From: Ferrimonas marina | GTDB lineage: Bacteria > Pseudomonadota > Gammaproteobacteria > Enterobacterales > Shewanellaceae | NCBI RefSeq assembly: GCF_900129905.1 | Contig: NZ_FQXG01000003.1 | Coordinates: forward strand, 239,771 to 303,770 | Length of the DNA stretch: 64,000 nucleotides | Direction: 5' to 3' | Shown: piece by piece, positions 49,821 through 58,867 of the stretch | Layout: the number at the start of each line of letters is the position of its first letter | Position numbering within the stretch: position 1 is the stretch's first letter | Notes under the pieces: model-generated | Told to the model about the DNA's origin: nothing | Seen by the model: the letters and a program-made list of their open reading frames with translations, nothing else | The model's database searches: none | Translations under genes and position numbers: made by a program

Positions 49821-49836
49821 ATATAAATATTGTACC
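49821..49836 (-). promoter_or_regulatory. Shared promoter element, copy 2 (GGTACAATATTTATAT)
   Basis: Identical to 46201-46216, 30 bp before the start of PcfJ-like protein B. Confidence 0.6.
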
Positions 49837-49991
49837 TAGGTGCTACTCAGTCAGTGTGGAAAAGCAGCATGGCGGGCTTGTGATTGTCGAGTTGATATCG
49901 AACAATGGCGCTGTTGGGAAGGTGTCCCCGGCAATCACTCAGGTGGCCAGGTTCGGCATAGCGATAACCAAGACAAGGGAGTTAATCTGCA

Positions 49992-50444
49992 ATGGGAAGT
50001 GGCAAGGGTTTGAGCAAGGGTGACAGGACGGCCGTAAAGTTACTGCTTGTGGGGTTTGTGCTGTTTTACCTGGTGGCGTTGGTGGCCTACAACATCAGCT
50101 TGGTCCGCTTTCATCAGGACCTAGGATTTGACCTTATAGCTGATCCGTTGTCCCGGAACGGCCATCCCAATTGGGGGAATTCGGTAACTGTGATGGATCT
50201 GGCTTCCGACGTGGGACGCTCGGCGACTCTGGGCGGCTTTTGCCCAAACGTGGTGTCGGAGAGTGGCGAGGTTAACGTAACGGTCGTAGATGACGGCATG
50301 GTCTGTTGCGATGTGGGTGCCAAACAGAAGCTGATCCCATATCGAGACGATGAAGAAGCCGGCTTGCGTCATTACCTTTGTGGTTTCTGGCCAATGCTGG
50401 ATCGGGTGTCACAGCCATTGGCTCAGGTTCGGTACGGCAGATGA
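49992..50444 (+). CDS. Membrane-anchored hypothetical protein
   Basis: 150 residues with one N-terminal transmembrane helix (VKLLLVGFVLFYLVALVAYNISLV) and a C-terminal domain containing five cysteines, suggesting export and disulfides in the periplasm. SD GGGAGTTAATCTGC. No family. Confidence 0.6.
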   Translation: MGSGKGLSKGDRTAVKLLLVGFVLFYLVALVAYNISLVRFHQDLGFDLIADPLSRNGHPNWGNSVTVMDLASDVGRSATLGGFCPNVVSESGEVNVTVVDDGMVCCDVGAKQKLIPYRDDEEAGLRHYLCGFWPMLDRVSQPLAQVRYGR

Positions 50445-50498
50445 TAACGGCCAAAGCGATCGGGTGAGGTAGGTTGCTTGGATTGAATAGAGGCGAAC

Positions 50499-50903
50499 GT
50501 GTCTAACGAGAGAGTCCTGTCAGCATCTTCTGCCAAGTTTTGTCTGATGGCATGGCTGGCCAGTCACCCAGAACAGCAGGTCTTTCTGGTAAGGGATCTG
50601 CTGCAAAAGTCTGGGAGAAGGGGGCTTCGGCAGCAACTTGGCCAAGCAGAGTTATGTGGGGTGCTGCAGGCGGTCGGGAGCGGAGTCTTCGCGCGGGTCC
50701 GTCGTAACAGGATCAACGGCCAGGTAATGTATGAGCACCCTGGTGGAAGGGATGGCCTGTTGATTGAGGTGCTTGACTGCCTGGGCGTGCCTTGGCGCTA
50801 CGAGGGTCTAACGGCGGAATACCTGGAAGGTCGAAGTTCACAGGTGCCGGCGCAATGTGAGATCCGAGTGCTGGGTCCAATCCCCAGAAAGCTCTGGCTT
50901 TAA
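50499..50903 (+). CDS. Hypothetical protein (134 aa)
   Basis: GTG start with GAGGCGAAC upstream. HTH-like N-terminal half (LVRDLLQKSGRRGLRQQLGQAELCGVLQAVG) suggests a small DNA-binding or AbiEi-type N-domain, without a matching C-terminal partner. Single gene. Confidence 0.55.
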   Translation: MSNERVLSASSAKFCLMAWLASHPEQQVFLVRDLLQKSGRRGLRQQLGQAELCGVLQAVGSGVFARVRRNRINGQVMYEHPGGRDGLLIEVLDCLGVPWRYEGLTAEYLEGRSSQVPAQCEIRVLGPIPRKLWL

Positions 50904-51038
50904 CGCCGGCATGCGTCTAAGGCTACCCTTATCCAAGAAATACAGCCAGAGCAGGGGGATCAAATTGGCGGCTTGCTGCGGGCAATAGTGGAATTTGAGA
51001 ACCCATTGCTAGTCTTCGGGGTGTGCGGAGGAACTTCG

Positions 51039-51518
51039 TCACGTGTTGCCGCTGAAGTTGGCAACAATCCGCTGCGTCGTTCGAGAGGCGGGCTTGGAAA
51101 GCGAGACATGGATCGAGCCTAGCTTAAGCTGGTGAGCTAGGGTCCGGTATTGGTTCGCCAGGAGCATGCTAAAGAGGCGTCTGCCTGGGTGCCTGCCGAG
51201 TACGTGAAGTTCGATACAGCTGAAGTAACGAAAGCCGCCGTGGCTGAAGACAACTGGGGCGGCCAGGCGCAGATCCATAAAGAATTCCATCGGCTCCATC
51301 CCCCCTTTCACCTTTTTACCGGGTGACTGAGCACGAAGGTGCTGGTCACTTTGGCGCAGTGCAACCGTAGTGGCGGGCGTCTGTTTGAGGTCGAATCGAT
51401 CGCGCAGGTGAACGAGCTTAGCGCGGTTCAGGATCTCTTCCAGTGCGTAGCCGGCTATGGGTTGCGATTGCTCGGCAAACCGGTCTCGGGTTCTGGGCAG
51501 GTTTAGGTGCTGGCGCAT
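51039..51518 (-). CDS. Hypothetical protein (159 aa)
   Basis: Basic soluble protein with alternating strands and helices, no recognised family. The ATG at 51518 follows AGGATGGACCCACA; the frame is open 14 codons further upstream. Codon use and position suggest an independent gene. Confidence 0.5.
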   Translation of the reverse strand: MRQHLNLPRTRDRFAEQSQPIAGYALEEILNRAKLVHLRDRFDLKQTPATTVALRQSDQHLRAQSPGKKVKGGMEPMEFFMDLRLAAPVVFSHGGFRYFSCIELHVLGRHPGRRLFSMLLANQYRTLAHQLKLGSIHVSLSKPASRTTQRIVANFSGNT

Positions 51519-51601
51519 TGTGGGTCCATCCTGAGCAATGGTTGGGCAGAGGGTCATCATGGCCTAGGAGCAAAGCGGATTCCAGATGAGGAGCGAGGTT
51601 G

Positions 51602-52195
51602 TCAGCTTGCCCCATCGAGAAAATAGCGCCAGAACGGGCACTTCAGGTGATGCGATTCCCTGAGTGCAAGCCATTGGGTCTTGTACTGCTTCTGGGGATC
51701 GCTAGGCAACCCCGCGGGGAGCGTCCGGGTCTTGAACCGGGTACGGTACTCCCTGGCAGTGGTGATCCCTAGGGGCCGAGCCAGGCGTGCGGCTTCCTCC
51801 AGTGGGAGCAGGGCCTGTGCAGTGCCCAACAGTGCATCCCAGCTGGTGAATCCATCGAGCAACTCAGGATCGACCGGAAAGCCATGTTGCAGTGCCAGCT
51901 GGTACCACTGGTCCCGGTTCGTTGCGGTGTTCTCCCTGGCCAGGGCTTGGCCTTGTTCGATGCTGCGGCGGGGGGTAGCGGGCTCAGGCGCGTGGGTGAA
52001 GTCGTCCCAGCCGGTCCAGTCCCCTCGACGGCTGTAGTAGTCCGCCGGGTGGGTCGGCAGTTGTGTTGCGATTGGGTCCTGCCAATGCAGCAAGGCCTTG
52101 TACTGCCGTGCCGAGGTCACCCCTTTGGCTTGGACAAGCTTGGCGGCGTCGCTGTAAGGCAGCAAGGCAGTGGAGCGGTTACGTCGAGTGGTCAA
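51602..52195 (-). CDS. Integrase-repeat-like protein
   Basis: 197 residues with three matching repeats of the phage-integrase repeat unit type: LLPYSDAAKLVQAKGVTSARQYKALLHW with LPTHPADYYSRRGDWTGWDDF, then a shortened unit and LPLEEAARLARPLGITTAREYRTRF with LPSDPQKQYKTQWLAL. Such units normally precede tyrosine recombinases or stand alone on mobile elements; no recombinase domain is present here. Start TTG at 52195 is the only in-frame possibility near the repeats; no good SD. Confidence 0.65.
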   Translation of the reverse strand: MTTRRNRSTALLPYSDAAKLVQAKGVTSARQYKALLHWQDPIATQLPTHPADYYSRRGDWTGWDDFTHAPEPATPRRSIEQGQALARENTATNRDQWYQLALQHGFPVDPELLDGFTSWDALLGTAQALLPLEEAARLARPLGITTAREYRTRFKTRTLPAGLPSDPQKQYKTQWLALRESHHLKCPFWRYFLDGAS

Positions 52196-52201
52196 AGCGG
52201 A

Positions 52202-52498
52202 TTATCTGCCATTGCTGCGGCTGGTACTGAAGCCGAGGGAATAACGGTCGTGCCAAAGCCGGTGAGGCCATCCGCCGAGAAAATCGGGGTGGAACAAGTT
52301 GGGCGCTGGCTGGCGGTCATTGCGTTGGTCGTTGTGGCCCTGGCGATGGGCTTCCGAGTGGATAAAGCGTTCAAGCTGATCGGCCATGGTTTTGTCGAAG
52401 GCGTCACTTGAGGCGCCTGACCAGGCGGGTTCACCGATGTGGTTGTCGGAATAGTGCGGTGCGGCATCAGCCGTGCCGGTGCGGGACAGGATCCCCAT
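52202..52498 (-). CDS. Hypothetical protein upstream of the integrase-repeat gene
   Basis: 98-residue frame with a credible composition (His/Asp-rich, FHPDFLGGWPHRLWHDRYSLGF). ATG is preceded by GGAGAGCTACGAAT, spacing long. It ends six bp before the next gene, so both would form an operon. Several shadow frames overlap. Confidence 0.45.
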   Translation of the reverse strand: MGILSRTGTADAAPHYSDNHIGEPAWSGASSDAFDKTMADQLERFIHSEAHRQGHNDQRNDRQPAPNLFHPDFLGGWPHRLWHDRYSLGFSTSRSNGR

Positions 52499-52752
52499 AT
52501 TCGTAGCTCTCCGGGTGGGCCGGGCATTGGCTTAGCCAAGGGGCTGTCACCGGCGCCAGCAATGTTCATACGTCAACGTGGCCAACGTTATCATTGGCTT
52601 GGGGGTGGTGCCAGCGGGATAGGCGTGAAATTTGAGCCTACGTTGCTGATGTGGTTGTGAGTAGGGGCGATCGTTTGGGTGGCAAAAGATCCTTGATGCC
52701 CGCCGGCAAAGATCGGATCATGCCGGTGACACCATTTTCCTGACTGAGTCCA

Positions 52753-53247
52753 ATGCGCACCACTCAAACCACCAGTCTTTACCTGCCTAACGGCCGCGGC
52801 ATCAACGAAGGCCCAGTGATCGCCTTTGTAGCGAAAGAGGCGGTAGCTGCTTGCGGTTCCAAGCTGGCGGCGGCGGAGAAGCTCGGGATCACTCGTCCCA
52901 CTCTGGATAAGCTGTTGCGCAATGAGTTAAGTGTCACCACTCGGACCCTGGCCGGTTTTGAGGCGGTTCTGCCCTGGGCCCGGTTTGGCGTATTCACCAA
53001 AGCGGATGCGGATCCCTTGCTGGTTAGGCTAACCAAAGAGGCGGAGCATTCTATCGAGCGGTTCATCGGGATGCACCGTGCAGCGCTCAATATGGGTGTG
53101 AATGAGTACGCCCGCACTGTCAATGTGAGCTCCGCCACCATAGTACGTACCGAAGGGCCGGTGGAGTGCTATTACAAGATCGCCCTGGTCTATGACATCT
53201 GCCGCGCCGTCCCTGGTTTGCGGTATGGGATCTTGCCGGCTTACTGA
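52753..53247 (+). CDS. HTH protein upstream of the type IV-A CRISPR operon
   Basis: 164 residues with two HTH-like motifs: AACGSKLAAAEKLGITRPTLDKLLRN (residues about 34-60) and GVNEYARTVNVSSATIVRTEG (about 115-135). A probable transcription factor. It is separated from csf1 by 225 bp that contain a sigma70-type promoter, so it may regulate the csf operon; direct evidence is lacking. No strong SD. Confidence 0.65.
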   Translation: MRTTQTTSLYLPNGRGINEGPVIAFVAKEAVAACGSKLAAAEKLGITRPTLDKLLRNELSVTTRTLAGFEAVLPWARFGVFTKADADPLLVRLTKEAEHSIERFIGMHRAALNMGVNEYARTVNVSSATIVRTEGPVECYYKIALVYDICRAVPGLRYGILPAY

Positions 53248-53412
53248 AAGTCTATCCTTTGGTCAGTTGGCTGGTTTTTCTGTCTGCTTCTTTGCCACTC
53301 GATGGGAGGGGCTGGCACCTTACTGGCACACGTATTTCTTTCAAATTCCTTCATTGAGCGAAATGAGATAGCTCACTTTCTCAACCAGTTAAATTAATGA
53401 CTGTAAAATCCG

Positions 53413-53441
53413 TTGACTAGCGGCACACGCCTGTGTGTAAA
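53413..53441 (+). promoter_or_regulatory. Candidate promoter of the csf operon
   Basis: TTGACT (53413-53418), 17 bp, TGTAAA (53436-53441); an overlapping TAAAAT gives 19-bp spacing. GGCACACG and CCTGTGTG around 53421-53437 form an imperfect inverted repeat and a possible operator. Confidence 0.5.
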
Positions 53442-53471
53442 ATGTATTAAACAGTATATTTGAAGCGCAAT

Positions 53472-54326
53472 ATGAAAGCTTGTTCACCGGTTTCTGAATT
53501 CGGGCCCATTAATGACCTGCCGGGACGCTACGATGTGGCGGATGCCCGGGCGGCTATGCTGCCCATTGATTACTTCTTCCTGTGGTTGGGACAGTCGCTG
53601 ATCACCCAGCAGTCTCTGCGAGAAGTGCCGTCAGATGCCTGCTGTGACAGTTGCTGCCGTCCGGCCTCAGCCTGGCCGTTCGGGCCGTATGCCTATCTGG
53701 GGGACGGCTATTCGAAATCCTCCGTGTATTGCATGTCCTGCTCGTCGTTGATCACCGGTCGTGGCGATCGTAACGGCTGGTTTAACAAGGCCGGCACCCG
53801 TAGTTGGGACCTCACCAATATGGACAAGGCCACTCTGGTGGTGTCCGCATCTGGGCATCAGTTGTTCGCCAGCGCCAATGTCGTGGGCAAGCTGGATCTG
53901 GTGCAACGACCTGTGCTGGTGAACTACAAAGCGGCCACCTTCAAAGAGCGCATCCGTTGGATTTCTGAGAACTGCGGCGATGAGCCGTACCTGGTGATGA
54001 CCTTTTCGGTACGCAAGGACATTGCGCTGAACCTCAAAGTGTCGGAAGGGGATGAGTTGTACTGGACTGATGCGGTGGATATGAAGCGTTTCCATTTGCC
54101 CTCTGTTAAGCGCTTCTTCGAGCTTAAGTTGGACCAGCCTGACCTGCCTTGGACCGAGATCGAAGCCCAGTTAAAGCGTTTTTACCGTGGCCGGATTGCG
54201 CCTGGCGATTTGGAGTTTGGCCGGTGGCTAAGAGAGCTGAGCTGTGAATCATTAACTGCGTGGATGCAGGGGTTGCCGTCCGATCCCTGGTTGCGCCTGG
54301 ACACAATCCTATTGGTGAGTGAGTAG
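53472..54326 (+). CDS. csf1: Csf1, large-subunit-like zinc protein of type IV-A CRISPR
   Basis: Csf1 is the reduced Cas8-like subunit at the base of the type IV effector complex. The zinc finger is visible: C58-x2-C61 and C87-x2-C90 (ACCDSC ... VYCMSC), as in known Csf1. 284 residues. Starts at ATG 53472 (a TTG upstream is possible). The stop TAG is immediately followed by the ATG of csf5, so they are translationally linked. First gene of the five-gene operon. Confidence 0.85.
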   Translation: MKACSPVSEFGPINDLPGRYDVADARAAMLPIDYFFLWLGQSLITQQSLREVPSDACCDSCCRPASAWPFGPYAYLGDGYSKSSVYCMSCSSLITGRGDRNGWFNKAGTRSWDLTNMDKATLVVSASGHQLFASANVVGKLDLVQRPVLVNYKAATFKERIRWISENCGDEPYLVMTFSVRKDIALNLKVSEGDELYWTDAVDMKRFHLPSVKRFFELKLDQPDLPWTEIEAQLKRFYRGRIAPGDLEFGRWLRELSCESLTAWMQGLPSDPWLRLDTILLVSE

Positions 54327-54893
54327 ATGAACTGTTACGAAGGCATTATGACGCTCGATGGCGATCTATCCGCCGGCGGCGAGAAAGAGCATTACCTCGG
54401 GAAGTTGCACCGGTTTATGTGCAAAAAACTGGGTAAGGGCCATGTAGGGGATCAGCGCCAGTATCTGTACTACCGATGGCCCGGCCAGGACTACGTGTTT
54501 GTCCGCAGCGCAGTCGCGATGCCTGAGATGGGGATCGTCGATGAGGTTTCGGTAGAGATGTCTGAGGGCCAGGAGTTGTTTGTGAAGGTGCCCGTACGCG
54601 CCATTCGGCGAAGCGGAGAGCGCCGCAAAGTGCTTGTGGTGCCGGAATCAGAGATGGAAATCCATGGCACAGAATTACTGGAGCGTAACGGCTTTGCGGT
54701 TCTGCTATGCGCGACCAGTAAAGATCTCTGTGGTGTCTTAGATCGAGAATCGAGAAAAGAGGCGTTTAATTACTACGAGCTGTCAGCGCGAGTTCGGGTG
54801 GTTGACGCTGAGAAGGCGGCACACGCCTATTGCTCGGGGTTAGGCCGGGGTAAGGCCTTCGGCATGGGGCTAATGCTATGTCAGCCAGTGTAA
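54327..54893 (+). CDS. csf5: Csf5/Cas6-type crRNA-processing endonuclease
   Basis: 188 residues. The C-terminus has the Gly-rich loop of Cas6 family RNA endonucleases (YCSGLGRGKAFGMGLM, 171-186), and the rest fits a ferredoxin-like fold. It should bind the CCCGCC/GGCGGG hairpin of the repeat and cut at its 3' foot, leaving an 8-nt 5' handle. Position between csf1 and dinG supports the assignment. Overlaps the next gene by 16 bp. Confidence 0.85.
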   Translation: MNCYEGIMTLDGDLSAGGEKEHYLGKLHRFMCKKLGKGHVGDQRQYLYYRWPGQDYVFVRSAVAMPEMGIVDEVSVEMSEGQELFVKVPVRAIRRSGERRKVLVVPESEMEIHGTELLERNGFAVLLCATSKDLCGVLDRESRKEAFNYYELSARVRVVDAEKAAHAYCSGLGRGKAFGMGLMLCQPV

Positions 54894-56983
54894 TGACCTT
54901 CCGTGAGGAGTTGGGCCAGATCTTCGGGCCCGGTGGCTGGTTGGAGACCGAGTACGGCTTTAGCTCGAACGCTCACCAGATGGCCTATGCCAAGGCGGTA
55001 CTGTCGGCACTGGATTCTGGCGATGCTGAAAAACCCCTGAACATGCTGGAGGCAGAAACCGGAACCGGTAAAACGCTGGCCTACCTGTTCGCTATGGCAC
55101 TGGTGGCGTCCTCTGGTAAGCGTGGGGTGATCTCCACCTACACCTTGTCGTTGCAGGAGCAGATCCTGTATCAGGAATGGCCGAAGGTTGAGCGTTACCT
55201 CAATCAAACGGGTCGCGCTGTCAGCATTGGCCGACTGATCTCCCGATTGAACTACGTCTCACCGGCTCGGGTGGCGGATGCCCTGGAGGACCTGTTTGGC
55301 AGTATTGCTGCTGCCGACGCGCCATACCATGAACTGCTGGACTGGGCGGCGTCCTCCGCGGCGGGTGCCGGCACTGGCTTGATCAGCGAATACGTGGATA
55401 AGTACGGCAATCTGCCGGACGGGATCAGTAACGACAGCATCTGCGTGCCTCAGCACCGCGAGCCCGATAACGACATGTATGGGCGGGACCGGGCTGACTC
55501 TGAATCCCACGACATCTTGCTGATCTCCCATGCAATGCTTCATAGCTCATCCTTCTCGTGGAGCCAGGAGGAACCAGCCAGTCCACTGGCCCGACTCCGT
55601 CCGGATCTGATGCTGTTCGATGAGGCCGATCAGTTGGCAACCGTGTGTGAGAGCACGGTAGAGAGTCATATCCGTCCCGCGACCATGCGGGCTAAACTGC
55701 GCCGCATTACGAGACAGATGCCACACCTGGGCGTCCAGTCGGATCTGATCCAAAGCCAAATCGAGACGATTGAGACCATTCTCAACGGCCGATATCAGGG
55801 CGAGGGTTCCCGTGCGGTGTTGCTGGAGATGAGCCCTGATGAGCAGTTATTCAAGCCATTGGCAGAGCATACCCTGCAGGTCTCTACGCTGCTGAAGCGC
55901 ATTGGCAAGAGCCGTAAAGCAGACAGGGTCAGTGAAGAGGTGATGGCGCTGAACCAATATGCGTCGATGCTGCGAGATTTCGGTGAGCAGAGCACCATGC
56001 GGGCAACTGGGATCTGCTGGTCACCAGTGCGCCATCGACCCTCCCTGTTTACCCATGAACCGTCCCGTGCGGCATCATTAAGCCGCGTGATTCGGTCCTA
56101 CACGAAGCGGCAGGCGACCCCACCCCGGGTGGTGTTGACCTCAGCGACCTTGTCCGACGTGCTGCGCCCTGTAAAAGGGTCGGCCACTGCCAAGGACTTT
56201 CAGTCATTGCTCGCCAGGCTCTGGCTTCGCACCGATGAAGTGGGCCAGGCCGCCCGGTTTTCACCGCTGAAGTTCGGATCGGTAAACGGAATTTTTCTGC
56301 CCGACATGAATGCCCCCAGGCCCTTTTTGAAAGAGATGGGCGGTGCACTAAATCCCGAATGGCCAGTGCATTGTGCCGAAACAATTCGGCAGCACCAAGA
56401 GCATGGGCCGATGTTGGCGTTGACCACCAGTTACGCCGAGCAGGAAGCCATCATGGCCCAGTTTGAGCCAGACGCGCTCCTGGGGCGTCGGGATGAGCCG
56501 TTGTCATTGCAGGTGGCGAAGTTTCGTCGGGACGGTGGTGTGCTTATCTCCCCGGCGCTGTGGGAAGGGTACAACCTTCGTCGCGAGGACGGCACTCAGT
56601 TGATTGCCACAATTCTGATCACCCGCTTTCCTTTTTCGCCCAGCTCAGACATCGCCGCTTTGGCGCAAAACCGTATAGCCCGGTTGCAGGGGCGGGCGGT
56701 ATCGACATCCACAGAGTACGCCATAAACGCGGAACGGGGCGCCAAGAAGATGCGGCAGGGGTTTGGCCGGGGTATTCGTCACCCGCTGGACTGCATCCGG
56801 TTGGTGATCTGCGATCCGCGCTTCCCGCAAGCCAAAAGCGGCCGTTCTGTTGGCCCATTCAAGGCGTGGTACCGGGTGATCCCCGCGCGGTTTCTTGGTC
56901 AGTGGGAGACCGCACAAATTGGTTCGGCAAGTAGTCAGGAACCTGAGCAGCCAGGAGGAACGCCGCTGTGGCAAACCCTATAG
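54878..56983 (+). CDS. csf4: Csf4/DinG-type ATP-dependent helicase
   Basis: Signature helicase of type IV-A: needed for plasmid interference in characterised systems, unwinding DNA 5' to 3'. Walker A AETGTGKT (59-67), DEAD box LMLFDEAD (245-251), and C-terminal motifs (WEGYNL, GRGIRHPLDCIRLVICDPRF). 701 residues, normal length. I see no obvious four-Cys Fe-S cluster, as in Csf4 rather than true DinG. Start could also be the ATG at 54893, which overlaps the csf5 stop as TAATG. Overlaps csf3 by 16 bp. Confidence 0.9.
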   Translation: MSASVMTFREELGQIFGPGGWLETEYGFSSNAHQMAYAKAVLSALDSGDAEKPLNMLEAETGTGKTLAYLFAMALVASSGKRGVISTYTLSLQEQILYQEWPKVERYLNQTGRAVSIGRLISRLNYVSPARVADALEDLFGSIAAADAPYHELLDWAASSAAGAGTGLISEYVDKYGNLPDGISNDSICVPQHREPDNDMYGRDRADSESHDILLISHAMLHSSSFSWSQEEPASPLARLRPDLMLFDEADQLATVCESTVESHIRPATMRAKLRRITRQMPHLGVQSDLIQSQIETIETILNGRYQGEGSRAVLLEMSPDEQLFKPLAEHTLQVSTLLKRIGKSRKADRVSEEVMALNQYASMLRDFGEQSTMRATGICWSPVRHRPSLFTHEPSRAASLSRVIRSYTKRQATPPRVVLTSATLSDVLRPVKGSATAKDFQSLLARLWLRTDEVGQAARFSPLKFGSVNGIFLPDMNAPRPFLKEMGGALNPEWPVHCAETIRQHQEHGPMLALTTSYAEQEAIMAQFEPDALLGRRDEPLSLQVAKFRRDGGVLISPALWEGYNLRREDGTQLIATILITRFPFSPSSDIAALAQNRIARLQGRAVSTSTEYAINAERGAKKMRQGFGRGIRHPLDCIRLVICDPRFPQAKSGRSVGPFKAWYRVIPARFLGQWETAQIGSASSQEPEQPGGTPLWQTL

Positions 56984-57699
56984 AACACACGCCTTTTCGA
57001 CTGAGAGTGGGTCTGCGCACCGGTATGGCAGCGCTTAAGCACCCATTGCACCTGGATGGGCTGCTGGAATACCTAGCCTATGGCGACACCGGTTGCAGGG
57101 ACGCAGCTCGGCAATCTGTGGGCCAAATGTTGAGTCATCGCGATGGGATCTATCAATGTTCGGCGCTGGCCTTTGGTGTGACGGGCGAGCAGGGCCTCGG
57201 CCCTGCTGAGACCTATCGCGTTCGGGCGCTGCGCCAGGGTGAATTAACCAGTAAGAAGATCAAGCCGACTGGCCGCCGGGGCAAATACGCAAAGGTGCAG
57301 GTCGCTGGTGGGGCGGCAAAGCGGATTTTCGAGCCGGTTCGGCTGGTGGAGGCGCCCTTTGTGGTGTTTGACGCCCTGGGTGATGCGACTCGGGTTGTCG
57401 ACCTGATCGAGGCCTTCTGTTTGTTCCTGGGGCCAGACCGTGAGTTGGGCCTGGGCGAGGTCGGCGAAGTACGAGTTTTGGCCTTGCCCGAGGGTATTGA
57501 TCGACCGGGTTGGGTTGATGAGCAGGGCAGGTTGGCAAGAACGCTGCCGCGACCGGTGTATGAGCGGCAATTTGGTGGTGTAGGCCAGATCATGGCTGGA
57601 GTCAGTGTGCACCAGGGTCGCTTTGCTGCGCCGTACCACGAACAAACAGGCCGGTGTGAGGTTGTCTCGCCGGACCGCTACCGCAAGATTTTCTTTTAA
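56968..57699 (+). CDS. csf3: Csf3, Cas5-like subunit
   Basis: 243 residues; N-terminal FRLRVGLRTGMAALKHPLHLDGLLEYLAYG matches Csf3 openings, and the middle holds Gly-rich loop YAKVQVAGGAAKRIFE. Cas5-like proteins cap the 5' handle of the crRNA. GTG start preceded by AGGAGG, overlapping csf4. It is followed 20 bp later by csf2. Confidence 0.8.
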   Translation: MANPIEHTPFRLRVGLRTGMAALKHPLHLDGLLEYLAYGDTGCRDAARQSVGQMLSHRDGIYQCSALAFGVTGEQGLGPAETYRVRALRQGELTSKKIKPTGRRGKYAKVQVAGGAAKRIFEPVRLVEAPFVVFDALGDATRVVDLIEAFCLFLGPDRELGLGEVGEVRVLALPEGIDRPGWVDEQGRLARTLPRPVYERQFGGVGQIMAGVSVHQGRFAAPYHEQTGRCEVVSPDRYRKIFF

Positions 57700-57719
57700 T
57701 ACGTTAGGAGTGCGTAACG

Positions 57720-58811
57720 ATGGAGACAAAATCGTATCTTTGTCATGTGAAGCTGGAGTGTGTTGGTCCCTTAGCACTCACCCGCAAAATCGAGGGTTGG
57801 GGCAAAACGGAGGCCGAGCGGGAGATCCAGCGTCTTCCCAGTTTTGGCGGGGGGGACCGTTACTACCCTGGGCCCACATTGGGAGGGCTTCTTCGTAATA
57901 AGGCAGTGGACGCCGTGCAGCGCCAAATGGCAGAAGAGGAGTTCGACAAGTTCGCACAGATCGAGGCTGCAGAGGCGCAAATGCTGCGAGAGGGGGTGGA
58001 CATTACCGGCAAGGTAGCCAAAGAGAATCTCGATGGTGAATTTGACGCTCTGGAGGAGTTACGCGCTGCCAATCCGGTACTGGGTTTGTTTGGTCGCTGG
58101 CGGATGGGCAAGCTCATAAGCTTTGGTAACCTGCATCCTTTGGAGAACGGTGCGCACTTTGTTGAGCAGGGTGGTTTTCGCACTGACCGGTTCAAGCTTG
58201 AACCTCAAAAGCACAAGACACTGACTCAGACGGGTGTTGCGGATCTAAAAGAGTTGATGATGCAAGACGGTCTCCAGGCGCTGGACAGCAAGGAGGTCAA
58301 AGCTGAGATTAAGAAAGTGCAGTCTGAACTGAAGACCGCATCGGCGGCTGAGAAGCCGGCGATGTTCTCCCGCATTAATGAACTGGAGCAGAAACTAAAG
58401 GACATGAAAAAGAAGCAGCGCTTTCCGACAGAGTCGATTGCCCGGCCTTTGCCTGGCTATGAAGCCTTCAAGCCAGGTGCGCTGCTGGAGTCGCGGATAA
58501 GGCTGTTCCAGGTTACGGACTTGGAGCTGGGGATCTTCCTGGCGGCGTTGCGTGAGTTCTCAGAAACCGCCCAGTTGGGGCCGCGGTTCGGTGGCGGTTG
58601 TGGTGAGGTGAAAATGCAGTTGGCCGTTGAGTCTCGCAGCCAGGGTGTCACTCAATCGCTGGGTGACGTGCATGTCGGGTTGTGGGAGTTTGGTATTGAC
58701 GGCGAGCGTGCCAAGCCACTGCACGATGCCCTCAGCCTCTTCGATAAGAGCTTTGCTAATTGCGCCAAGGACTCTGACATTGACCTGACCCGATACCTGG
58801 CTAAACCCTAA
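57720..58811 (+). CDS. csf2: Csf2, Cas7-like backbone subunit
   Basis: 363 residues; Cas7-like, forms the helical backbone along the crRNA guide. Features: SFGGGDRYYPGPTLGGLLRNKAVDAV near the N-terminus, a coiled-coil-like charged insert (about 195-235), and FGGGCGEVKMQLAVESRS near the C-terminus. Start ATG after AGGAGTGCGTAACG. The CRISPR array begins 56 bp after its stop with no gene between, so it may be transcribed from the csf operon as well as from its leader. Confidence 0.8.
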   Translation: METKSYLCHVKLECVGPLALTRKIEGWGKTEAEREIQRLPSFGGGDRYYPGPTLGGLLRNKAVDAVQRQMAEEEFDKFAQIEAAEAQMLREGVDITGKVAKENLDGEFDALEELRAANPVLGLFGRWRMGKLISFGNLHPLENGAHFVEQGGFRTDRFKLEPQKHKTLTQTGVADLKELMMQDGLQALDSKEVKAEIKKVQSELKTASAAEKPAMFSRINELEQKLKDMKKKQRFPTESIARPLPGYEAFKPGALLESRIRLFQVTDLELGIFLAALREFSETAQLGPRFGGGCGEVKMQLAVESRSQGVTQSLGDVHVGLWEFGIDGERAKPLHDALSLFDKSFANCAKDSDIDLTRYLAKP

Positions 58812-58867
58812 TGCTGGGAAGAGGCCAGATATTGGGTTTCCAGACTGTTCTTTAACAAGATATTGGT

